Below, one piece after another: positions 22,741 to 35,100 of a stretch of 64,000 nt of DNA (the first letter of the stretch is position 1; the number at the start of each line of letters is the position of its first letter). The position numbers and the translations under genes are program-made. Under the pieces are notes generated by a model. It saw only the letters and a program-made list of their open reading frames with translations, ran no database searches and was not told the origin of the DNA. The DNA comes from Distichodus sexfasciatus (lineage: Eukaryota; Chordata; Actinopteri; Characiformes; Distichodontidae), in assembly GCA_032718565.1 (NCBI GenBank), contig JAVGVS010000241.1:141501-205500 (forward strand), in the 5' to 3' direction.

Positions 22741-23052
22741 TCCGGAGACATCGAGGACATCGATAAGCCCCACCGATGACGTTCTAACCAATGAGAAGCT
22801 CCAGCGCTGCTGCAGCGCTGACAAAAGTAACACTCTAAGAGAGCGCGTGGCGCCGCTGTTGCAACAGGCGCTTCAGAGCAAGCCGAGGGCGCGCGGTGCA
22901 GCGCTCGAGAAGACGAAACTTCACACTTTCTTCGCTTTAGTGGTTTTTAGCGCGGGTACAAGTTTTTAAAAGTTCGGTAGACAATTAAGACATCGAGCTC
23001 AAGTTTATACGCGCCGTTACCAGTGTAATAAATAATCGGGATAAGTCGGAAT
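22741..23052 (+). promoter_or_regulatory. cps1: cps1 promoter and 5' UTR, CpG-rich
   Basis: GC and CpG content rise sharply before the start codon. TGACGT (cAMP-response half-site) at 22777-22782 and a CCAAT box at 22788-22792 stand side by side. A palindromic repeat CAGCGCTG...CAGCGCTG lies near 22803-22821. cAMP control of CPS genes is known in mammals; its use here is inferred. No clear TATA box was seen. Confidence 0.5.
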
Positions 23053-23151
23053 ATGACAAAAATCTTGACTGTTGCTAGATTTCTGAGGCGTGGATGGCGG
23101 TGTGGAGGACGCGCCGCCTCAGTTAACGTCACGCGGTTACTCAGCGTCAAG
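23053..23151 (+). CDS. cps1: cps1 coding exon 1, mitochondrial presequence
   Basis: ATG at 23053 opens 33 codons, MTKILTVARFLRRGWRCGGR onward, rich in Arg and lacking acidic residues. It ends LLSVK before donor gtaata. The start matches the family N-terminus (MTRIL-type). Confidence 0.9.
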
Positions 23152-26100
23152 GTAATATTAGTATTTTTTAATAAATACTTGTGCTTTTTTACTACATAAT
23201 ATTATTTGTACTACGTAATACAGTGTTTACTGAAGTGTTTAGTTAATCAAAAAAATGGTTTGCACAAGGCACGACAAAAATGACAAGATTGGCGCATTGA
23301 CTTACTAAACATTCTTAGTGAGTAACTTTAAAGTTAGGAGTTTAACGGAACAGAACCTTCTGGACGGAACTAAAGTTATAACTCAGTGGACAAGCTACAT
23401 TTTAAGTCAACTTTCACTCTCTTTACTCTTTTTTCCTGTCTTTTTGAAGTTCTGAGCGAATCTCTGATTTTAAGGCTGTTTTGTGCGTAACACTGGTGTA
23501 ATATTGCGTCAGGTCTACATGCAGGGACACAGCTTTGAGGCAATACATATTCACACTGTAAAAGTGGAAGTTGCACAATAAATCATTAGAGCATCCACAT
23601 CGCAAGTGCAATAAATGAAATTTCACTCAGTCACACGATGCTACTTTTTTGCTTCTTGATGCACCAGAAAAATCGGCCCAGTTGGCCTTTTCCAAGACAG
23701 GAACATCATTTACTCTGATTTAAGGTTGATGGATGAGTTGTTTTTCTGTGCGCATACAAATAGAGCTGTTTGAATTATTTGTTTTAAAAACAACACTGTC
23801 TCAGTTTTCCCATAAATGTTTCAAAATAGAGTCATTTGAGACATATAAGTTTCTCTTTTCTCCAGGCCCAGACGGCACACCTTGTCCTTGAAGATGGCAC
23901 GGTGATGAAGGGATACTCTTTTGGGCATGGCCAGTCCGGAGCCGGGGAACTGGTCTTCAACACGGGGCTTGTGGGGTAAGAGTACTTTCAGAGAAATCAC
24001 ATCACGTATGGGAATCTTACATTTACAGCATTTAACCAGAATGATGCTACAGAACGTTTTAGGGGCAGTCTCCCATAAGCTACTGGGGGTAAGGGTCTCA
24101 GGGGCCTGAGTATAACTGTTTTAAACAGTTACTGTATATAAATTATATACATTATAATATAAGTCACCACTGCCCCAAAAAAGAATATGTATTGTGATGT
24201 ATCATAGTTTTTCCTGAAGTAATTAGAGACATGTGTACTTTGATATTCGTGTATTTTGTGCTTAATCTTTATCAGTGTATTGGGGCAGTTGGTAGTGTAA
24301 CGGTATGGGAGTTGGCCCCGTGATCAAAAGGTCGCCGGTGCAAGTCTCGGACTGGTAAAGGTACCAGTGAGGTACTCATAAGCAAAGTACCATCCCCAAG
24401 CACTGCTCTCTGACGTTCCCGAAAAGGTGCATACTGCACCTTCAGGATGAGTCAAATGCCGGGATCATATTTAAGTGTCGTGCTCTGTGTGTTGTGCTGT
24501 GCTGTGTTGTTCACAGTGACAAATAATAACTCACTACTAATGTTATCATCCCCAAAAATTGGACCGCTTTTTCAAACATGGATTGCGTCTTTGAATATAG
24601 TTTGTCTTGTCTCTGTTATTCGATTATGTGTTAATGTTCATAGCAACAATAAAAAGTCGCTTTTATGGATGATCCTCGACATATGCATTACTACCCCAGT
24701 CCAGGCCAACAAAATATTTCCAGTGTCAAGCTGAAAGGTTTACAGAACGCTGTGTTAGTGTTTGGTCATCTTTTGTGCTATGTTGAGTCTGATTTAGGCC
24801 GGATTAGGTGTTACATGACATTCTGATCAATTCTCTTTCAGGTATCCAGAGGCCCTCACGGACCCCAGCTACAGGGGACAGATTCTTACACTCACGTATC
24901 CTATAGTTGGCAACTACGGCGTTCCTAACACACAGGAGCTTGATGAGCTGGGTCTGAGAAAAAACGTGGAGTCTGACCGCATTCAGGTGCGTTAACACAG
25001 CAGAGCATCACAAGCTGTTCCCTGTTCCCTCAGCCTGGTGAATCTGGTGTTACTCTGTTCTTGAGTTGTGAAATAAAGCAAATATCTCCCGATTAAACCA
25101 AAAGAATATTGAGAGCAGTTCTGTTTGCTCTAGCAGCTTAAAACATCTGGTTATTACTTTTAGAGAGGGACAGATTAACCTTGGCTGATGGCGCATGACT
25201 GGAGAGTTTCTGCGTCCCTCATGTGAACGTGCTCTATATCATCTGTGTACCCTGAATAATAAGTCAGAATGTTCACGTATCACATATATGGTCAAGTGCC
25301 AGATTTGTGCGCAAAGAACACATTGACTCTGTGCTGTTTTTTTTTTTTTTTTAAATCTGGTAAATTGCTCATAAGAATATATAGGTTTATCACCACCCGA
25401 TGCCAGAGTTACAAGCTGACAAGGCTTTTAAAAGGTCAATTATTTTAAGCGCTTTCAACAAACTGTGTATTCTTACCAGAATTAAAAATGCCTGGATTCA
25501 CAGGATGTATTTAGTTTTGCCGTTTGTGATGAGTGTTAGTCCGAGTTAGTCTGAGTTTCAGCGCTGTTTACTTTTAGATGAGCGGTGTTCTTGGGGAAGG
25601 ACACTCAACCCTGTGCAAGACGTCGGCATGTTTCTGACTGCTAACATTTTGCCAGTCACCTTTCTCCCGAGATTGTGATCGCTTGTTTTCCGTGACATTA
25701 TGAGCCGCTGCTGCATTGTTTTTGTTTCACTGTTGTCAGTGTGTATTGGCCAAATACAAATATTTTTCACACCTTTGTTTTGTAAAGGTCACCAGAGGAA
25801 CGGTCAAAAGTTGAATCTGGCTTAACTTTAAGCGTCATGGCAAATGAAAATTTGAATCAAGATGACACGGTTGGGAGTTGACGCCCCTCCCAGACAATAA
25901 TGAAAACGTTTCATTCTATGAAAACGGTATTAAGCTCTGTGCATCCTTAAAATGTCAGGGTTTCTGATCTATGCAGTATTGATGTAATGTACACACAGGG
26001 TTAAAAACGATGAAGCTTTACTCTGACATATATTCAAATCAGTTCTGTTTGATGTAATGCAGTCTGATTCATTCTTTTATATTCCTTTCACTATGATATG

Positions 26101-29100
26101 TCTGTATATTGATTTTATGTTGTGTTTACATTTTCAGTACTGCATTTTCAGAATTGATTTCCTCTTGGCAGGTGTCAGGATTACTGGTGCAGGACTACAG
26201 CCATGAATTCAGCCACTGGAACTCTGTGAAATCTCTGGCACAGTGGCTACAGGAGGAGAAGGTGTGTGAAAATACAAACGTTATACGCTGTGAGGTTTTA
26301 CTGAGCAATTGATGTTATCACTGAAACCTGCTCTGTTATTAACAGAGTCTCCCTGTTTACTTTTTCATTTGTATGTGTAGTATGAGCAGAATTTTTGGTG
26401 CGTTGTTAAAGTTGAAATGTAACCTGTTTTGAAGGTGCCGGCTCTTTACGGCGTGGACACAAGGATGCTGACCAAAATCATCCGAGACAAGGCAATTGCC
26501 TCAAACATGTTCTTTTACTGAAGCATCACTCCGTCATATCATCTGTTCTCTTTTTTAAAAGTAATATGCTCTAATAATAATAATAAAAAATGTTGCTGTA
26601 CATATTTTATGATTTGTCCGTCTTCAGGGGACGGTTTTGGGGAAGATTGAGTTTGATGGACAACCAATAGAGATATCTGACCCAAATAAGCATAATCTTG
26701 TAGCAGAGGTCTCTACAAAGGTAACCAGCTCTTGTGAGTAATATGTTAGCACAGAAAACTGCATGCACATCATAGTTGTAACGACTGCACTTCTCTCTTC
26801 TTAAGGAAACACAAGTGTTTGGGAGAGGCAACCCGATTAAAGTGGTGGCTGTTGACTGCGGAATCAAGCATAACATCATCAGACTGCTGGTCAAGGTAGG
26901 ACATTTATTAAATGAAATTTGGATAGATTTAAAATTAAGACAAGCAGTTTTGAGTTAGTTCAGTCAGAACGTCCTCTTTATTACAGACTAAACCCATATT
27001 TTAGCTGATAACTAACAACCACCAGCATTCCAATCACAATACAGCCGTTTATTGAGATTTTCCATGTAACGCACATACATTGCTTTCTCTGAGTGGGGCA
27101 CCGGGGATTGTGGGAAATGTAGTTATCATCCAGAAAGGTCAAAAGCCTTAGTCCAAAGGCCATTAGCCCAACTATAGGTATTTAGAATTCATGACAATAA
27201 ACATAACCTTTCAAATAGTCGTTACTGGAATTTGATGCATTTCCACATTTTCAGCTCATTTTATAGGCTAAATTGGTTCCAAATGAATCAAAACTTCAGT
27301 ATTTATTTATTTTTTAATTGATCAGATTGTATAAAGCTAGAGAGTAATCAATAGGAAAGAAGAATTATAGAAAATATATTTATCAAAAAAATTAACTCTG
27401 TATTCTGATGGATACCAAATGAATAAAGAGGTGTTTCTGCCGTAGAATGCAAAATAAAAACTATAAAACAATGTTCTTACTATTTCTAGTTGTTATATCT
27501 ACAGTTTCAGCACTTTTATTCCACATAAAGCAAAGAACATTTTACAGGTGCAAGTTACTGTTCCTTAAAAATGGACGTCTTGAACACAATAACATAAGGT
27601 ATAGGGAAAAAAACCCTAAGTTCTCTCAGGAGTGTACAGGTTAATTTTGATTGTTAAAAAGGAACATTCAGGAATAAAAGCCAGTTGCTTGTACATTTTC
27701 AGACTTGTCTTTTTTTCAGTAAAAAACCCCAAATCCGATTTCTCGATTAATCGATGAGAAAATCGTTAGAATTCTTGATTACAAAAAGAATCGATAGTTG
27801 CAGCTCTACTTCCAACATTAAAGTAAAAAGTCTATCAGTAGGTTTTGAGGTTCCACATGAAATTTATTTTGGTGGGGAAAAGGGGCCAGAATGACTTTTG
27901 ATTTTGAACGTTATAGACCCCTCATTAGATTAAGTTGGTTGCTCTGCAGATTATTTATTTTTAAACATTTTTACTATCACTGTTAGTTCAACTGTAGGTA
28001 TTTAGAATTTATGACAATAAACATAACCTTTCAATTAGTCGTTACTGGAATTTGATGCATTTCCACATTCTCAGTTGATTTCTGTTTAGTCTAGTTTGAA
28101 GGTGTTTATACTGTGTGTAGGTTTAACATCTATTGATTTCATAAACCTTCTCAACCATGACCTTATGCAGTCTGTGTCGGGCTCCGCTCGCAAGGTCACA
28201 CTTTTGTGTATCCCAGACATGAAGGCTCCATCGGTTTCAGATGATGTAGTTTCAGATGGCTGTACGGTTTTTTTTGGCAGGGTTATTCTGTACCAAAACA
28301 AAGCCTGATAAGAGGCCTGTTTTTTACTGCAGACTCCGCTGAGACCTTCATGCGTCACGCCTTTTTGTTTCTCATATTGTGTAATTATTTTTGCAGTTGA
28401 CCTGAATTAATGTTCTGAAAATGATGCTCTCATCAAAGTAATATCAAAGTGCCTGCCAATGTTAATCTCAAGAGAATTCAAGAAAGTGGAAAAGCAAGAG
28501 TTCCCCAATCTGTTTGTAAAAGGAATGAAAACACTTTAATGAAGTTTGATAGTAAAGTTTATTATAATTTAATTGATGACCACAATTGATGTACAAATTT
28601 CTTTTCATCCCAACAACCACTCTCTTATAACGATAACTATCAATTTTACACGATAAATGCTCTGATCTTTAAGCTTGCATTAAACTTGAAATTACTGCTT
28701 TTTTAGTATCTTAAAGGACCAGCCGATATCAGTTGGGTGTGGGGCAGTCGATAACCTGCAACGTGGAAAATACTCATTCCCTCCTCACATTTAGCTGTAA
28801 AACGCAGTTCTAAGCTTTGATTTACCTGTTAATCTCTAACCTTCCCGTTCTGTGCAAAACAACTCAAAATCTTCCATTCAGCTAAAAGTCTTACAACATT
28901 GCTGTACAAATTTTTAATTTAACCTTACAGGCGTATAAAAGCACCAGTTTTGTGTTGGTTCTTAGCGTGGTGCAGAAGTCCACCTGGTGCCGTGGGACCA
29001 AGACTTGATGAGCCTAGAGTACGATGGTCTCTTCATCTCTAATGGCCCTGGAGATCCGTCTCTGGCTGGAACACTGATCCAAAATGTTCGCAAGGTACGT

Positions 29101-32100
29101 CAGCGTTCAACACCACACTCACAGTCCACACTGTTAATATACACAGTTCTGTCTGCTGTTTGCTTTAGCCAGTACATGAATGAAAAATTACAAAGAGAGG
29201 CGAAGCTGTAAAATCTTTGCAGTTGTGGTTTGGGTGCATTTACGCTTTAGACAGTTATTGTAGTAAATTGTGCAGTTTCACAAGACCAAATGTGTTTTGG
29301 TAATGTGTTGCAGTTGAAAAACACTTGAGCTCATTAAAAATCATATTTGATTGGATTACGCAACCACAGGAAGTGCAAAGTGGAACCTCAAGGAGAAAAT
29401 GAAAAATTTAAGCAAATTGGTGTGAAAAAGGTATGATTTTGACTATGAGAATTCATCAGACGTGACAAAAAGTGTGTATAGAACAGTCCAATTGGAACCT
29501 GCGCTGAAGAGTTTACCTTGAAATTTTAATTCCTGTTAATTTTGGTCTTGCTGCTGCATGATTATTATTTAAAGACTGAGTCAGTAAGCACGATTACAAA
29601 CGGATTGGAGCATCCTTAATCCTTTATGTATCAGTCCATAACATGGTAATATTAACTCATGTTTACAGCAGGTGTGAGTGGGGCGTTATTTTGATAGTTC
29701 TTTTTTATTTTGTAAGTGAAAAATGTCCTACGTCCCAGCTAGAAGTCAAGTGTACCCACGAAACCGGTTTGATTTATAGCGTTTCACTGACATTCTTGGC
29801 AGGTTCTGGAGAGTGATCGGCCTGAGCCTGTTTTTGGCATCTGTATGGGGAATCAGATAACGGCTTTGGCTACTGGAGCACAGTCTTACAAACTGCCAAT
29901 GGGAAACAGGTAACATCAACAAACATTTTACAGGTTACATGTTTGTACAGAGCAGAGGTGGACCGATTTCTGGTTTTTCAGGGCCAAAATCGTTACCAGT
30001 TATTGCTCGTGTGACATAGCCAATCAGAGACTGTTGTGAGAATGAAGCAGCAAGTCGAGAGCAAAAAGTACAGAGAGAAGAGATGGCAGTGGAGCCACAG
30101 TAGCGCACCATGTAATTACTAAATATTAGTGATCAAAATTGACACTGATATCGATAATTGGCAAAATTCTTAATGTCGGCCCCCCGATAATCGGCCCGGC
30201 CAATAATTGGTCGACTCTTAGTATGGAGACATCTCTCTCTCTCTCAGTGTGTATGTGCATATACATATATATATATATATATACACACACATGCGCACAC
30301 ACACACACACACAAATTCATGCACATTAGAGTTGGACTTTCAACTTTGTATTGAATAGTTAGTAGTTTTGTTCAGGTCTAAAATCATTTCCCCCCTCTGA
30401 CCACCTGCTAGGGGTCAGAACCAGCCTGTGGTGAATATGATGACTGGACAGGCCTTCATTACCGCTCAGAATCATGGCTATGGTATAGACAGCGAGTCTC
30501 TGCCTCCAGGATGGAGCCCGCTCTTCATCAACGCCAACGACGGCACCAATGAGGTGTGTTTACACCAAATCTTAACTTGCGTCTGTTTAAAGAAACGTTT
30601 GGCATTGTGTGCAGTGTGGGACAGATAATGTGAAGAGTCAAAACAGCTTAACTAGATCATAAGAAATTGTCTGTAGTCAGTATTGGAGATGCGCGATCAT
30701 ATCTGAATCATATCAGAATCGGCCGTCAACACCAGACTGAAAGGTATGCCAGAAAGGTAACGCTTAAGCCAGGCAGAGAAGATGGATTTTATACAGCCCG
30801 CACCTTCTGTCTTAAAACGTATGGCATTATTTTTGTACCAAAATTCTGAGCATGCAGAGGAACGTTCACAAGAAAAATCTCTTATCTTGTCCCAGCTCTG
30901 CCTGCATCTGCGCTCGAAGTGCTCCACCATCGCTTGAGTCTCTCACATGACTGTTGTGCATCCCTAGTTAATATCTGCAGGCTTGTTCTGGAAACTGTAT
31001 CCATTAATAATCAAAATAATTATTTCCTCAGCTTAGAGAACGAAGCAGTGGAATTAAAATATTTTTTCAATGAAGCATGTTGACATTAATTAATATATGT
31101 TTTTGAAGTTCTCTTAAACTATATTTACTCTAGAGACCTAAACCACTTTTAAAACTTCAGGAATATTTCTCTCCAAAGTGTTAAACACAGAGGTCAGATG
31201 TCATGAAGGTATTTGCAGTAGTCTTCGGTTGGCCTTTTTAAGGTTTATGTATTTTTGAGGTAGTAGAATTAATGTATAAAAATCATCGTAGCATATTTTA
31301 GTATTAACAAAATAATCTGTGCTATGATGAGTATCTATGAGTCCAAAATGTTTTTTGCTGATAATTGTTCTTAATTTAATTTTAGGGCATCATGCATAAC
31401 ACCAAGCCAATATTCACAGCGCAGTTCCATCCCGAGGCGAAGGGAGGCCCCACAGACACAGAGGTAGTGTGGCTTTTCCGCAGCAGCCTGCTGATTGATT
31501 TGTTTCGTCTCAGGTCATGCATGAACATCTGTTGTAATTGTATCTGAACTTTTGATTTCATGCTTGGTGTAAAACATGATTAAATCGTGCTGTGCTGGTG
31601 TCAGAGATGGGCCGCTATGATAACGTGAACACGTCCTCGACTTTGAACACCGCAGGATATTGTGGTGTTATCTCGATGCAGTGGTGCCATTGTGTAATTA
31701 CGTTGTTTTGCTTCATTTTGCCTTTTTTCTCCTCCCTAGTTCCTTTTTGATGCCTTCATTTCTCTGATAAAGAAGGGGAAAGATGGGAGTATTGTGTCTG
31801 TGATGCCACAGAGGCCTGTAGTTCCACAGAGGGCCCAGGTGAGGGTGATATAACCACATGAAAGGGAGACAATCAGAGATCAAATCATAATGACTAATTC
31901 TACAGTAACATCAAAAAAGCAGAAGTCGGCTTTAAAGCAGATGTGTAATTTTGTGTCAAGATTTGTGGCCCTTGTGTTGATTAATATTGCACATAATATC
32001 TTTCTGAAGCACTTCTATTGTAAACTCTTGTCATGCCTCGGTACAGGTCTCTAAGGTGTTGGTGCTGGGCTCTGGGGGGCTCTCCATTGGCCAGGCAGGA

Positions 32101-35100
32101 GAATTTGACTACTCAGGATCGCAAGCTGTAAAAGCCATGAAGGTGAGACCGGAACAGAACAAATCCACTGAAGCTCAATCATCTTTGTGTTTGAGTTTTC
32201 ACTTGACACATTCTCTAACCTGCTGCATACGAATGTATCGTGTTTTTTACCGATGGAAACTAAAAGATAATGATTATAAATTAATATACCAACATGAGCA
32301 TAAACAGGCCAGTCATTAAAATAAGTAATTATAGCAGCTCTTCTGTAACTAATGATGTTTCTTCATGACCGGATTTATAGTTTTGCCCTATATTTACATT
32401 CAGGCCAAATTCGAAACCTTTTTCATAATGTGTGATTTATGACTGCAACAGTAAACACCGCTTACAGAATTAAACTTTGAGAACTAGTGCTGTGGACCTT
32501 CATAAAGAGAGTAGTTCAATAAGAGGCGGCACCACTTATTTATTCCACTCTTGGCTACATAGATTTGTTTCTCGTTTAGGGATGGGAGTTGATAATATTT
32601 TTCCAATATCAATAACACTGTCGATTCTGCTTATCAATCCGATTCCTTATCACTTCTCTTATCGGTTCCTGAGTAGTGAAAAACATAGTCTTCCACACCA
32701 AAAACAACTGTTATTTTTCCCCAAATGATGTCTGCACAAATTCATATTAAGAGTTGTTATTCTGCAGAGACATTATACGGCTTAGTACTATGAAGAAAAA
32801 TAAGGTTAGTGCAGGTGGAAACACTTCTTTATCCATTTGGAATCCATCTGGATATGGAATAAAATGATTTAATAGCAAATTATACATTTTACTCAGTTTA
32901 CTCTCTAACAATAAATGTGACCCTCCACGGCAAAACCAGTCACTTGTCGCAACGGAGGTTTCTGAGAAAAATGACCGTTTATGTTGCGTGGGGTAAAATT
33001 TTGGATTTTTTGTTTTTAGTGTTTTGAAACAGTGGAAGGTCTATACTGTACTGTTGTGAATAAATTTGGCTGAAAAACTTACCCTTTCCATCCTAAAAAC
33101 GTGACTTTCTTGAGGTGAGGAATTCAGTTCCAGCAGAATGTTAAAAGTTTGTGTTTTGACCGCTCTACTTCAATATTTACGGTAAATCCACTGGTTGACT
33201 AGCGTGAAGATATTTCTCCGGAATCCATCTTCGTCTCCCGAGTTCAGTTAACCTAACGCAGGTAGGCTATCCGTGTGACTGTGAATGCAGCGTAGGCTAC
33301 CGTAAATACAAACGTAGCCGCGACCGCACCAAGCGTCTGTGAGTGCTACGGCAATAGTCAACTTCAAAGGCAGATTTCTCCGTTTCTCACTTGGTGTGAC
33401 AGGAGAAACCCGACTCCTTTGAATGTTGATATCTCAGTCATATGTCGCCCCATTCATTCCATATAGGGATCATTTTGAAGCTTGATTTATGCCCTTTCAT
33501 GAAAACATAATAACTCAATTTTGAAAATTTGCAACAAGCGACTGGTTTTGCCGTGGAACACACATATAATGTGAAAATATTTTCTAATTAATGGAAAATA
33601 AAGGAAGTAGCAACTTTGGCAGTTTTTGAGCATTTGGACTGATTTTGGCCTATAACTGATTTTTGACTCATTTCTGGGAGAGAAGTACATTTTTGTCATG
33701 AGGGCGTTCCATAGGGGAGCCGCGACACAATAGCGCTGTGGACGCACGTTGGGAATAAATATCAAGTAAACAGCTGTACTGTGAGTAGAACGCTAAAATC
33801 AGCTAAAATATAAGTTTTGTCTTTAATAAATGGGAAGAATTAACTGAACTGTAAGATTTTAGTGAATGTTGGACTTCCCTCTTAGAGTTGTGCGCACTAA
33901 CAAACGCAGCACGTGTTTACATCGTGAAAAATATCATTTATGCGTCATGATTCCTCCTGGTTGAAGGTCAAGTCGCAGAGAGTGTGACGCAATGTACTGC
34001 AACGCAAAACGTAGGGAAAAGCGGAAAACGTTGTGCTTAAGAAGATTTGATAAGGTTGGAGGTGTACAGTTCTGATGGAATTGATCAATTGGAACAGGTT
34101 CTAATTTGGAACCTGTTATCGATTCCCACACCTGTTCTTGGTCATTTGCTACAATATTGCTGGTCAGTCTTGTCAAGGGAAAGCTTAAGATGGCTTGGCA
34201 TCGAAACCAAGTTGAAGTATGTCAGAGCACTAGTTTTCAACTCTTGTTCAGTGGAAAGTGTACGCCCTACTTTAGTAACAGCTGTGTCCACGACAGTAAA
34301 GAGTGTGTGCGTGGCAGAACGTTGCTCCAGATCAGCTCTGCCGGTCATCAGAACAGAAGATGCCCTTTCTGAGCGGCTAGGATCACCAGAGACTCGTTTT
34401 CCCCCTGCATCTGTCTGTTTTACTTGAAGAATTCACATCTTAATACTTTTCAGATTTATGGTTAAAACAGTGAGACTGAGAAAGAACTTTGCTTGTGGTG
34501 GCACAAACTTAAAACTTCCATACAACTCGATCTGGTTTTCACACCCTCCTTTAGAGGTGTGAACCTCCACTGGTCTCACGGTTCCATTCGATTACGATTA
34601 TCAGGTCAACACTTCGATTCAGTGCGATATTTTAGTGGATCACGATGCATCCCATCAATTTTTCCACATTACTTCACATTGCACGCAGGTTGGGCATGCA
34701 TCGCAGATCGGACAGCCATAGCTACTACCGGGATGTTCTTTTTCACTAGAATGTTTATGCGGCAGGAAGAAAATGAGTGATTATGATATCATCCAGAGCT
34801 TTTCAACTGCTTCTGTCCCGGTGACCACCACTCAGACTAAGCAGTATATGTTTAGTGTTACTTTTTAGACATTTGCATTAAATTCACTATTCATAAAGAT
34901 GCTCAAATCAATTAGAAATAAAATGAAATACATTTTAAAAAGTGATTTCAGTAGTGAAACAGGATCGCATGTCATGGACCACCTGCATTGCAGCTGCGGA
35001 CCACTAGGGGGCAGCGGTCTGCTGGTCGAAAATGCCCTTTTTATTAGATTATTGTCTGCCAGTACGTCGATGCAGACTCGTCCACATCTGTGTCGTGGTG

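Noticed and set aside
22544..22969. 141-codon open frame just upstream of cps1
   Set aside because: It covers the promoter and 5' UTR, has no splice link to cps1, and its sequence is not protein-like.
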